DNA from: an uncultured Flammeovirgaceae bacterium
GTDB lineage: Bacteria; Bacteroidota; Bacteroidia; Cytophagales; Cyclobacteriaceae
NCBI GenBank assembly: GCA_937138955.1
Contig: CAKZPJ010000256.1
Span: forward strand, 1 to 7,743
Length of the DNA stretch: 7,743 nt
Reading direction: 5' to 3'
Below are positions 1-7,481 of this stretch, one piece after another. The notes under the pieces are model-generated. The model saw only the letters and a program-made list of their open reading frames with translations. It was not told where the DNA came from and made no database searches. A program made the translations under genes and the position numbers. Position 1 is the stretch's first letter. The number at the start of each line of letters is the position of its first letter.

Positions 1-591
1 CGTCACCGATTGAATATATTCTGAAAAATTAATACCCAACTCAGCTAATTGCGCTTCTACCTGCGGTCCAGCTAATCCTCCGGTTACTCCTACCAGAATG
101 GGAGTACCTACAGCCCCAAAAGTAACCGGGGTACTTTGTACCATCATACCTAGCATAACTGCGCCTAATGCGGGAAAGCCTAAAGCAAGTAAGAGAGGAG
201 CTGTAATTGCTGCCGGAGTTCCAAAACCTGCTGCGCCTTCAATGAAGGCACCGAATAGCCAGACAATAATTACTACCTGCACCCTACGATCAGGACTAAT
301 ATCTAAGAACCCATTCCGAATGACAGTAATCGCTCCTGAGTACTTTAGGGTATTGAGGAGTAAAATAGCCCCAAAAATAATATACAAAATATCAAAGGTT
401 ATGAATAAACCCTGAATGGTGGAAGCTACTATATTAAGCAAAGACATGTCCCACCCGAAAAATGCAATGAGCACTGTCAGGACAAGTACCAGAGGCATCG
501 TTTTCTGAGCAGGCCACCGCCACATAACAAGTAGCACCGCTGCTACCAGAATGGGGAGTACCGCTAAAAAGGCTTGAATAGTGAGAGCCAT
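1..591 (-). CDS. lctP: L-lactate permease (LctP/LldP family), N-terminal part, C-terminus beyond window
   Basis: Inner-membrane permease that in characterised relatives (E. coli LldP/GlcA) imports lactate or glycolate with protons. The 197 codons present begin [14 protein letters not shown] and are strongly hydrophobic, with likely membrane segments near residues 6-23, 31-47, 60-80, 104-119, 127-150 and 157-175. The family signature is very clear: [16 protein letters not shown] at about 113-128, followed by the [13 protein letters not shown] and [16 protein letters not shown] blocks. Family members are about 500-600 residues, so roughly one third is here; the frame is open to the window edge. 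The ATG at 591-589 is chosen because it directly precedes the first hydrophobic segment. In-frame TTG (624-622) and GTG (633-631) codons lie upstream of it, and the in-frame stop is at 636-634. No good Shine-Dalgarno site is visible. It lies 172 bp downstream of the helicase gene, behind a probable terminator, so it is probably its own transcription unit. Family assignment is firm; the exact substrate (L-lactate, D-lactate or glycolate) is inferred. Confidence 0.95.
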   Translation of the reverse strand, partial: MALTIQAFLAVLPILVAAVLLVMWRWPAQKTMPLVLVLTVLIAFFGWDMSLLNIVASTIQGLFITFDILYIIFGAILLLNTLKYSGAITVIRNGFLDISPDRRVQVVIIVWLFGAFIEGAAGFGTPAAITAPLLLALGFPALGAVMLGMMVQSTPVTFGAVGTPILVGVTGGLAGPQVEAQLAELGINFSEYIQSVT

Positions 592-640
592 AGTCAGGTT
601 GGTTGTAGAATCTCTAAAGTACAATTTCCTCACTCAAATA

Positions 641-674
641 GAAACCTACTCTTCATCCGATAAGAACCGAGCAA
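641..674 (-). promoter_or_regulatory. Possible Bacteroidota-type promoter for the lactate permease
   Basis: On the minus strand TAGGTTTC (648-641) matches five of the six fixed positions of the Bacteroidota -7 element TAnnTTTG. A TTG at 674-672, 23 bases further upstream, could serve as the -33 element, although the usual spacing is nearer 19-21. Transcription would start near 634 and give a leader of about 43 bases. The site lies just after the probable terminator, which is where a new promoter would be needed. Such short, degenerate motifs occur often by chance, so this is a weak call. Confidence 0.25.
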
Positions 675-675
675 T

Positions 676-701
676 AAAAAGTTACTCAAGATCTCGAGAA
701 C
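676..701 (-). terminator. Probable weak intrinsic terminator after the helicase gene
   Basis: Read on the minus strand, the arm GTTCTCGA (701-694), the tetraloop GATC (693-690) and the arm TTGAG-T-AAC (689-681) form an eight-pair stem with one G-U pair and one bulged T. TTTTT (680-676) follows directly. It lies about 60 bases past the helicase stop codon and upstream of the permease start. The stem is modest in GC content, so termination may be partial. The core of the same element is a near-perfect 14-base palindrome (685-698) and could instead be a protein-binding site, but the T-run favours a terminator. Confidence 0.45.
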
Positions 702-763
702 ACCGTACCCTACAACCCTATATATATTGATTGGAAGGCGAAATATTCTCCTAACATCAAAAA

Positions 764-3700
764 TCAAATTTTTATAATCTCAAAGTAATTCACACGCACT
801 AAATATAGTGTCACAGATTCGTAATGAGCTAGTAGATAGTCCTTAGCAAAAGATAAAGCTGCAGTTTTTTCCGACTCATCGAGATGGGTGTGAAAGTTGA
901 TTGCAGTAACTTTATTCTCATCCAGCAATACTCGATCTAGCACTACTGAACGATTCAACTTAATAAGTAAGGGCCGCTGCACGAGTAACTGTTGGTGAGA
1001 TTGATACCAATCAGCCACGCCTTCTTTCTGTAAAAAAGCGCGTGCTTGTTCCAGCAGGGTCATTCTTTCTCGAGTAGTTAGCCCGCGTTCAAAAGCGATT
1101 TTTTCTACCTGATTTTCCAGTTGATTACGTGATTGTAGTTGAACGAGTAGTTGCTGCATCAGCACTACGTTACTAACTACACCAACTTTAGTTGCAAAGA
1201 ACCCTTGCGAAAGAGCACGGACACTTAATCGGTTTCTCCACCTCACCGAAGGGTGATCCGGTAATTCCAGACTCCGGCTTCCGCCCCGGATGAGTTCCAT
1301 GGCCTGTTCTGTTTCCTGTCTTCTGTTTCCTGCTTCGTATAGTTGCCCCATTTCATCCCAGCCCGCTAGCGAATCAGGCTGCTCCAATTCGGGTAGGATG
1401 GTACGAAGCAAGTTCGCAACTCCATTCACTGGGAAACTACCGTTCTTTTTGGGCATAGGTCGGGCGAAGGCGTACAGTCCTTCTTCGGCTCGTGTGAATG
1501 CTACGTAAAGCAAATTCAGATGATCCATGTGAATCCGAATTTTTTCTTCGTAGTAATCTTGGCTAAAAACGGTTTGGGTAAGCTGAGAGGTATACTTCAT
1601 TGGCACGAGGCCGGCATTAGCTAGGTTCTGATCTTGGGGATACGTCCAGAGAATATTGGTAGTGAATGATTGATGGTCGAGTGGCCAGTCACAAAACGGT
1701 AGAATTACGATTTTGAACTGTAAGCCTTTGGCTTTATGAATGGTCATTACCCGCATGGCATCGGTTTCTTCGGAAACCTGAGCCGAGTTATTAGCACCCC
1801 GATCATCCCACCAAACTAAAAAAGATCGTAAATCGCCCTGTTCGGTCAGCGAGTACTGAAGCACTGCATCCTGAAATGCTTGCAGATAGGCTTTCTCGTG
1901 GCACTGTCCCAAATCAAAAATCAGCACTAGATTTTCTACTAGCTCATAGATAGGCAGTTTGTTAAGGTACGTATGGTACGTTTCAAAATCAGAAGGTAAC
2001 TGCTGGAAAAAGTCAGTCAGGTCATCTTCATCGCTGGGACTACTGAAGATTGGGTGCAGCTTATCGGAGCTAACTTGATTAGTAGTAATTAAATGGTACT
2101 TGTACAGTATGCTACTGCGGACAATTTCATCATGAGTATTATCCAGAAAGCGCATCAGCTCCACCAGCAGACAAACTGTTAGCGAAGAGGTTAGCATAAG
2201 CGATTCCGATGAGACTACTTCGTAGTTGTAGTCGGTTTGGGTTTTTCCCTCGTGTTTGTACTGCATAAACGTATCAACCACCGCCTGTCCATCTCGCTTA
2301 TTCCGAACTAAAAAAGCAATATCGCGGGCAGCGTAACCCTCTGCCTGCAACTCTTCTACCATTCCTGGTAATCGGGACCTAACATGGTTACGCCAGTCGG
2401 TAGGTTCACCCTCCTCGTTGATACAATGGTCTTCTTCCAGTAATTCAATTCGTACGTGGCCGTGCCAATTCTCTGCTGGATTGTAAGTATCGGGAATCTG
2501 TTGGGCTACATCTTGGTACGCCTGCTGCAATACCGATGCCTGCTGAAGTAGCTGCTGCTGCAATTGCTCGTCCGCTAAATCGCCCATTAATTCGTCGGTA
2601 ATGTAGTGAAACAGTTCTTCGGCGGCAGACTGAAACAAGGCATTATTAAACCCCAACACATTCTTTCGGCTGCGAAAGTTGTATTCGAGTTGGCGGATTT
2701 CAGTACGCCACTCTTGGATATCTTGCTGAATAGTATTCAACAGTAGCTGCCAGTCGCCCCCACGCCACCGATAAATAGATTGTTTCACATCGCCTACCAC
2801 TAGGTTTCGGTTGCCAGCGTCTAGACTATTTTCTACCAACGGACGAAAGTTCATCCATTGTAACCCGGAAGTATCCTGAAATTCATCAATCAGAAAATGC
2901 TGGTAGTAGCTGCCAATTTTTTCGTAGATGAAGGGCGTATCATCCTTTCCGATAATATCTTTAAGAAAAGTGGGTGCATCCGATATGAGCATTAAATCAT
3001 TTTCTCGCTTATACTGATCAATCTGCTCTTCTAAATGATGCAGAATGCCGTAGGTGTACATGAACCGCTGCATCTGCACTACCGAATGATACAACGCCCC
3101 GCCTTCTTCGTAGAAGTCTAGTGCTTCTTCTAGGTGCGGAAGTAAAGCGGCGGCAACGGACAAAAGTTGTTCTTTTCTGGGGTCGGTCTTCTTGACCCAG
3201 CTTTCTAAGTTTTCTCGAGCCAGCAGCACCCGCCTGGCGGGAGTAAATTGATCGCCAGCAACAATCTTCTCGAAATAACCAACGACTCCGCTTCGCCCGT
3301 AGCTAAAATCATTTACAGTTACCTGATGCTGTTTTAGTAAAGCCAGAGCTGCCTGACCAATCTCGGCCATCTGCTTTTCAAACGCTACTTGTAATTCGCG
3401 AAGCTGCTTTAGCAGATTTTCGGCGGTTTGCGGAGTTAAATTGTCTTGGGAGGCTAAGGCTTTTTCCCGATAGTTCTCTTTAAACAATTCCCGAGCAAGT
3501 TCTTTAATCTCTTTCCGAAAATCCCAACTACTACCCGACTCAACCTTCTCTTCGGCAAATCGAGTGAGCCAATGGCGGATACTACGGTTTTGCTTTTCTC
3601 CTACTGCTTCTAGTAACCGATCGATCACCTCGTCTAACACCTCATTTAAATCAAGCTCAATCGTAAAGCCTGCCTGTAATCCCATTTCTCGCGCAAACCC

Positions 3701-4051
3701 CCGGACTACTTTCTGGAAGAACGCATCAATCGTCATTACTGAAAAGTAGGAATAGCCGTGCAGTAAGTATTGTAAGGTTTGTTCCGCCTTGAGCGATAAT
3801 TCTATCTCCGATAATGCCAGTTCTTGTGACAACTTCGTCCGTAACGGACTGTCATCGGCCTTGGCTACTTCGTGTAGGTACTGCAACACCCGGCCTTTCA
3901 TTTCTTGGGTGGCCTTGTTAGTAAAAGTAACCGCCAGAATCGTTCGGTAGGCGTTGGGCTGGCGTAAGGCAAGCTTAAGGTACTCTAACGCCAGCGTATA
4001 GGTTTTACCTGAACCGGCGGAAGAGCGATAAATGATGAAGGGTTTTTCCAC
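764..4051 (-). CDS. UvrD/RecB-type (AddA-like) superfamily 1A helicase with degraded C-terminal nuclease domain
   Basis: ATP-driven 3'-5' DNA translocase of the RecB/AddA group, which processes double-strand breaks for recombination in the cytoplasm. All main helicase motifs are present: Walker A SAGSGKT (11-17), Ia VTFTNKATQEMKGR (41-54), MTIDAFF (106-112), Walker B LIDEFQDTSGLQW (387-399), motif III VVGDVKQSIYRWRGGD (418-433), motif IV YNFRSR (457-462), motif V TIHKAKGLQFK (770-780) and motif VI LNLLYVAFTRAEE (845-857). A glutamine-rich stretch lies at 496-518. The C-terminal part (about 1005-1095) resembles the AddA PD-(D/E)XK nuclease domain. It keeps VLDRV (D1039), but the expected D-x-K reads N1052-F-H1054, so nuclease activity is probably lost. 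The length of 1095 is normal for the family. The start is GTG at 4051-4049, sharing one base with the upstream stop codon and placing Walker A at residue 11, as expected. No AddB-type partner is visible in this window. The helicase assignment is firm; the precise AddA orthology and the nuclease loss are inferred. Confidence 0.95.
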   Translation of the reverse strand: MEKPFIIYRSSAGSGKTYTLALEYLKLALRQPNAYRTILAVTFTNKATQEMKGRVLQYLHEVAKADDSPLRTKLSQELALSEIELSLKAEQTLQYLLHGYSYFSVMTIDAFFQKVVRGFAREMGLQAGFTIELDLNEVLDEVIDRLLEAVGEKQNRSIRHWLTRFAEEKVESGSSWDFRKEIKELARELFKENYREKALASQDNLTPQTAENLLKQLRELQVAFEKQMAEIGQAALALLKQHQVTVNDFSYGRSGVVGYFEKIVAGDQFTPARRVLLARENLESWVKKTDPRKEQLLSVAAALLPHLEEALDFYEEGGALYHSVVQMQRFMYTYGILHHLEEQIDQYKRENDLMLISDAPTFLKDIIGKDDTPFIYEKIGSYYQHFLIDEFQDTSGLQWMNFRPLVENSLDAGNRNLVVGDVKQSIYRWRGGDWQLLLNTIQQDIQEWRTEIRQLEYNFRSRKNVLGFNNALFQSAAEELFHYITDELMGDLADEQLQQQLLQQASVLQQAYQDVAQQIPDTYNPAENWHGHVRIELLEEDHCINEEGEPTDWRNHVRSRLPGMVEELQAEGYAARDIAFLVRNKRDGQAVVDTFMQYKHEGKTQTDYNYEVVSSESLMLTSSLTVCLLVELMRFLDNTHDEIVRSSILYKYHLITTNQVSSDKLHPIFSSPSDEDDLTDFFQQLPSDFETYHTYLNKLPIYELVENLVLIFDLGQCHEKAYLQAFQDAVLQYSLTEQGDLRSFLVWWDDRGANNSAQVSEETDAMRVMTIHKAKGLQFKIVILPFCDWPLDHQSFTTNILWTYPQDQNLANAGLVPMKYTSQLTQTVFSQDYYEEKIRIHMDHLNLLYVAFTRAEEGLYAFARPMPKKNGSFPVNGVANLLRTILPELEQPDSLAGWDEMGQLYEAGNRRQETEQAMELIRGGSRSLELPDHPSVRWRNRLSVRALSQGFFATKVGVVSNVVLMQQLLVQLQSRNQLENQVEKIAFERGLTTRERMTLLEQARAFLQKEGVADWYQSHQQLLVQRPLLIKLNRSVVLDRVLLDENKVTAINFHTHLDESEKTAALSFAKDYLLAHYESVTLYLVRVNYFEIIKI

Positions 4052-7000
4052 TATTCTACCAAACGTAAAGAATCACTATTTATCGCGATTAGATAGCCTA
4101 TTTGGTTATCGACTAATTGAATCGGTGCAACTTCTTTTACTTCACCCCGAATGTACAAACCCGTTTGGTAAGGCATTGAGCTGATAAATCCGGTGGTATC
4201 GCCCTGCAATATTAGTCCATATCCCGCATCATTGCGAGGCGTCTCTACCTCAGAATTATACAAATTACCCGCCGTAATAAATTGCTGATTCAAGGTGGAG
4301 TCAGTTGGCAAAGCAGTTATGCTATTGATAGAAGAAAGTTGAGCTTGGTTGGGAAAGGAGTGCCAGAGCATCTCATTTTCAGTATTTTCTAACCAACCAC
4401 TTGCAAAGGTATTAATCTGGTATTCTAACGCAGCCTCCAGTTGATCCTCCCCGTAGATATCTACTAAGTTGGCCTCAGCAAAGGCTTCATAAGTAGGGAA
4501 GCGATCCTTAATAATCGGCATCTGCTGTGATGAGCACTCTCGTCCTCGAACTGGTAACTGCTTGCCGTTCTTTTCGTAGCTAAGTACAATATCAGTACGC
4601 CCATTTTCATCGAAGTCACTGGCATAAATAGTAAATGGGTTTTTTTCGGAAGATTTATACTTGTAATTTAACCCTAAATTGCCCGCCATATAATCTTGGT
4701 CGCCGTCGCCGTCTACGTCGGTAGCGAACAAACTGTACCACCATCCGCGGGTACTTGCCAGATTCAACTCATCTGAAACCTCTCGAAAGTTACCTTCTTC
4801 ATTTTTAAAAAAGCGGATATTCATCCATTCTCCGGCTACAATAAAATCTACTTGCCCGTCTTCATCGTAATCGTCCCAAAGGGCGGTAGTGACCAAACCT
4901 ATGTCCTGCAAAAAGGGAGCTACTTCATTGGTTACATCACGGTAGCGCAGTTGCTGATCGGTTCCACCTTCGTTCTGAAGGATAAAACTAGAAGCCGGAA
5001 ACGGGTAACGCCCCGGTAGCAATCGACCGCCTACAAATAGATCCAAGTCACCGTCACGGTCGTAATCGGCAGATTTCACCACCTGACCACTTACCGAGAC
5101 ATCGGGGGGTAATGCCGATACGCTTTTCACGAAACCTTGCGGGGTATTCAGGTACAACCGGTCGCGGAAGTAGGCTTCGTCAGCATTTTTGTTGTTCCCG
5201 CCGCTTACGACGTACAAGTCCAGATCCTGATCGTTATCGGCATCGTAGAATAGTGCGCCAGTATCTTCCTGGTCGCGGTCAGCTTGCCAAGGGCCATCTA
5301 TTTTTTCAAACCTTCCGTCTGCATTTTGCACGTACATTGCCCCTTCGTATCCGGCGGCATTGCCGACAAAAAAATCGTCCAATCCATCGCCGTTTATATC
5401 ACCTACTGCCAAACCAGGTCCCTGTTGAGAGTTTCGGTGCGGTAGCAGAGGCTCGTAACGAAAATCATCGTAATAATCTTCCTGATGGACAAACGATATT
5501 CCTCGCTCATGGGTAATTTCTTCGAACATTGGTTCAACCACCTTCTTCTTTGGGTTATCTTCCTTCGCGTCTTGGTAGTTTAACGTTACTGTTTGATTAG
5601 CGGGAATACTGTTTAACTGCTGATATTTTCCGTCGGGCCAGATTATCTCTACCGACGCTACCTGGGCTGATTTGCCCAAACCAAAATGCAGAACCGGAGC
5701 TACACTAGACTGAAAGCCCCGCGTTAATGTCATTTCCTGCCACTGCTGCTGATCCTCTGTTTTGACCGTCACCCGACTATCTAAGCCATAAGCGTTGTTC
5801 TCTGGTCCATTGAGCCGAACGGTAAGGAAATGCGATTGATCAGTATTGGTCTGATTAATGAATACGGAAGCCTCAGCATCCAAATTGTTAATTATTACAT
5901 CTAAGTCGCCATCGTTATCTAAATCAGCGTACGCGATACCGTTGGAAAAGCCCTCATAATCCAGTCCCCACTCCTCGGTAGCCTGCGTGAACGAAAGATC
6001 CCCCTGATTGCGAAAAATATAATTGTTTAGTGGGTGACTGGGTAGCATATCGATGCTCGGGGTGTACCTTCCGGCGTAAACAGTCTCGGAATTAGCCTGT
6101 ATTTGCCGATTTGCGTCGTTGTTGTTCACGTCGCGCTTCATACCGTTGGTGATGAGCGCATCTTTCCAGCCGTCGTTGTCTAAATCGGCTAGCAGCGCTC
6201 CCCAACTCCAGTCGGTAGTAGCTACTCCGGCAAAGCGAGCTACATTGCTAAACTGGGGTATACCATCAGAAGTAGTACCATTATTTAATTGTAAACTGTT
6301 CTGCATGTACTGGTAATGAAACCCCATATCTACGGCTTGATAGAAATTATCGGGCGACATGCTGCCCATATTGGTTTTGGCCCGTTTGTAGTCTTCGGGA
6401 GTCATATCTACCTGAAGTATGTCAGTCCAACCGTCGTTATTAAAGTCAGCTACATCAACTCCCATACCGAACATAGAAGTCTGGTTAGTGGCTTCTTTGA
6501 GCTGTTCTTTGAAAGTTCCATCCCCTTGGTTCAGGTACAGATAGTCAGGAATATTAAAGTCATTGGAAACGTATAGATCAGGCAGGCGATCGTTATTCAC
6601 ATCGGAGGCCACAATGCCCAATGCCAGGCTGAAGTCCTGTACTCCGGATTCTTCGGTTACGTTCTGAAATTTCTCTCCGCTTTGTCCCGGATTTCGGTAT
6701 AAATGCCCCGAATTCTTCCACTCGTTTTGGTTCATCAGAAACTGGTAGGCCTGGTTGCCCAGACTAACCGGAATGGAGGGGTAGGTGGCTACGTACACAT
6801 CTAGAAACCCATCTTTGTCGTAATCAAAGAACGTAGCCTGAATTGAAGGCGAGGCATCGTTCAGCCCGTATTCAGACGCTCGCTCGCTAAAAGTATTGTC
6901 CTGGTTGTTGATAAACAGTTGATTTTCGGTAGTGGTGTATTTACCCGAGACGCTGACGTAGATATCCAACCAGCCGTCATTGTTTATATCCGCCATCGTA

Positions 7001-7350
7001 GTTCCGGTATACCAGCGGTCATCTCCGGCCACTCCGGCAGTTTCCGTCATATCGGCGAACTGGTTATTCCCTTGGTTGAGATAGAGCCGATTGGATACCA
7101 TATTGCCCGTTAAATAGATATCCGATAGCCCATCGTTATTAATATCGCCTACGGCTACACCACCACCCATGTACAGGTAGGGAAAAGTAAAATAGTTTAG
7201 CGTATCATTTTCTACAATGTCATTAGAAAACGAGACACCGGAAGCAGTAGAAGACAGTGGGGAAAAGTAAGTAGTTGAATTTATATCTTCATTGCTACCA
7301 CAGGCCAAGAGGAGGGCAGTACATATTGACATACCAATTCTATATATCAT
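4051..7350 (-). CDS. FG-GAP/VCBS-repeat and ASPIC/UnbV-domain lipoprotein, probably surface-exposed
   Basis: Large extracytoplasmic calcium-binding beta-propeller protein of the CRTAC1-like family; no biochemical role is established. The start MIYRIGMSICTALLLAC has a short signal peptide and a lipobox LLAC, with C17 as the lipidated residue. GSNED follows, an acidic pattern like the surface-export signal of Bacteroidota lipoproteins. Thirteen DxDxDG-type loops are visible. Seven begin at residues 69, 121, 176, 250, 302, 389 and 476, and six at 651, 703, 762, 827, 878 and 912. The glycine is replaced by R255 in the fourth and Q708 in the ninth. Between the blocks lies an ASPIC/UnbV domain (about 515-592) with LHFGLG and WPDGKYQQL. 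The tail (930-1099) lacks calcium loops and contains RECSSQQMP with the only cysteine after C17. An in-frame stop just upstream (7362-7360) makes the ATG at 7350 the first usable start. Proteins of this kind often sit beside SusC/SusD loci, as here, which suggests a role in nutrient capture (inference). Confidence 0.94.
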   Translation of the reverse strand: MIYRIGMSICTALLLACGSNEDINSTTYFSPLSSTASGVSFSNDIVENDTLNYFTFPYLYMGGGVAVGDINNDGLSDIYLTGNMVSNRLYLNQGNNQFADMTETAGVAGDDRWYTGTTMADINNDGWLDIYVSVSGKYTTTENQLFINNQDNTFSERASEYGLNDASPSIQATFFDYDKDGFLDVYVATYPSIPVSLGNQAYQFLMNQNEWKNSGHLYRNPGQSGEKFQNVTEESGVQDFSLALGIVASDVNNDRLPDLYVSNDFNIPDYLYLNQGDGTFKEQLKEATNQTSMFGMGVDVADFNNDGWTDILQVDMTPEDYKRAKTNMGSMSPDNFYQAVDMGFHYQYMQNSLQLNNGTTSDGIPQFSNVARFAGVATTDWSWGALLADLDNDGWKDALITNGMKRDVNNNDANRQIQANSETVYAGRYTPSIDMLPSHPLNNYIFRNQGDLSFTQATEEWGLDYEGFSNGIAYADLDNDGDLDVIINNLDAEASVFINQTNTDQSHFLTVRLNGPENNAYGLDSRVTVKTEDQQQWQEMTLTRGFQSSVAPVLHFGLGKSAQVASVEIIWPDGKYQQLNSIPANQTVTLNYQDAKEDNPKKKVVEPMFEEITHERGISFVHQEDYYDDFRYEPLLPHRNSQQGPGLAVGDINGDGLDDFFVGNAAGYEGAMYVQNADGRFEKIDGPWQADRDQEDTGALFYDADNDQDLDLYVVSGGNNKNADEAYFRDRLYLNTPQGFVKSVSALPPDVSVSGQVVKSADYDRDGDLDLFVGGRLLPGRYPFPASSFILQNEGGTDQQLRYRDVTNEVAPFLQDIGLVTTALWDDYDEDGQVDFIVAGEWMNIRFFKNEEGNFREVSDELNLASTRGWWYSLFATDVDGDGDQDYMAGNLGLNYKYKSSEKNPFTIYASDFDENGRTDIVLSYEKNGKQLPVRGRECSSQQMPIIKDRFPTYEAFAEANLVDIYGEDQLEAALEYQINTFASGWLENTENEMLWHSFPNQAQLSSINSITALPTDSTLNQQFITAGNLYNSEVETPRNDAGYGLILQGDTTGFISSMPYQTGLYIRGEVKEVAPIQLVDNQIGYLIAINSDSLRLVE
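5575..5805 (-). other. ASPIC/UnbV domain within the FG-GAP lipoprotein
   Basis: Residues of about 516-592 of the lipoprotein match the short ASPIC/UnbV domain found after FG-GAP repeats in CRTAC1-type proteins. Visible marks are LDSRVTVKT at the start, the arginine-glycine step TRGFQSS, LHFGLG, and the closing WPDGKYQQL followed by VTLNY. The domain separates the seven N-terminal calcium loops from the six C-terminal ones. Its molecular function is not known. Confidence 0.85.
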
Positions 7351-7404
7351 ACGGATCGGTTAAGTTGCTTTATCGCTCTTTTCGGAGAACACTCAAGTAG
7401 AAGA

Positions 7405-7430
7405 AAAAAAGCCCTTCATTGGGCTTTTTT
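7405..7430 (-). terminator. Strong intrinsic terminator after the SusD-family gene
   Basis: A perfect ten-pair stem, AAAAAAGCCC (7405-7414) and GGGCTTTTTT (7421-7430), encloses a six-base loop. On the minus strand GGGC is followed by seven T residues, so it ends transcription from the SusD-family gene, whose stop codon lies about 50 bases upstream. The A-run on the other side makes it symmetrical, so it could also stop transcription in the opposite direction, although no plus-strand gene is seen here. Confidence 0.85.
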
Positions 7431-7443
7431 ATTATAATGGGAT

Positions 7444-7469
7444 AATTAGCTATTTTTTTCTAGCTAGTT
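7444..7469 (-). repeat. A/T-rich inverted repeat just after the SusD-family stop codon
   Basis: AATTAGCTA (7444-7452) and TAGCTAGTT (7461-7469) can pair over nine positions with one G-T wobble or mismatch, around an eight-base T-rich loop. It starts 12 bases after the stop codon and precedes the strong terminator. There is no T-run directly after it on the minus strand, so it is more likely a 3'-end stability hairpin, or chance in AT-rich DNA, than a second terminator. Confidence 0.4.
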
Positions 7470-7481
7470 TACCGGGTCAAA

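Noticed and set aside
98..415. Plus-strand open frame of 105 codons
   Set aside because: It is antisense to the unmistakable lactate permease signature; the permease reading explains the conservation, and this frame shows no domain.
710..757. Fifteen-codon minus-strand open frame (ATG at 757) between helicase and permease, ending shortly before the hairpin
   Set aside because: It resembles a leader peptide by position, but has no biased codon run, no alternative hairpin set and no ribosome site; it is too short to support.
764..4051. Helicase as part of a phage-defence system
   Set aside because: No nuclease, methyltransferase, TIR, Argonaute or other defence partner is next to it, and its motif pattern is that of the RecB/AddA recombination group.
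5112..5516. Plus-strand open frame of 134 codons opposite the lipoprotein gene
   Set aside because: It is arginine-rich, low in recognisable motifs and wholly antisense to well-supported calcium-loop coding sequence; its composition is the expected complement of D/N/G-rich codons.
6119..6576. Two abutting plus-strand open frames (6119-6316 and 6316-6576) that look like an overlapping pair
   Set aside because: Both lie antisense to the FG-GAP repeats with no start context, no motif and no upstream promoter; the abutment is chance.
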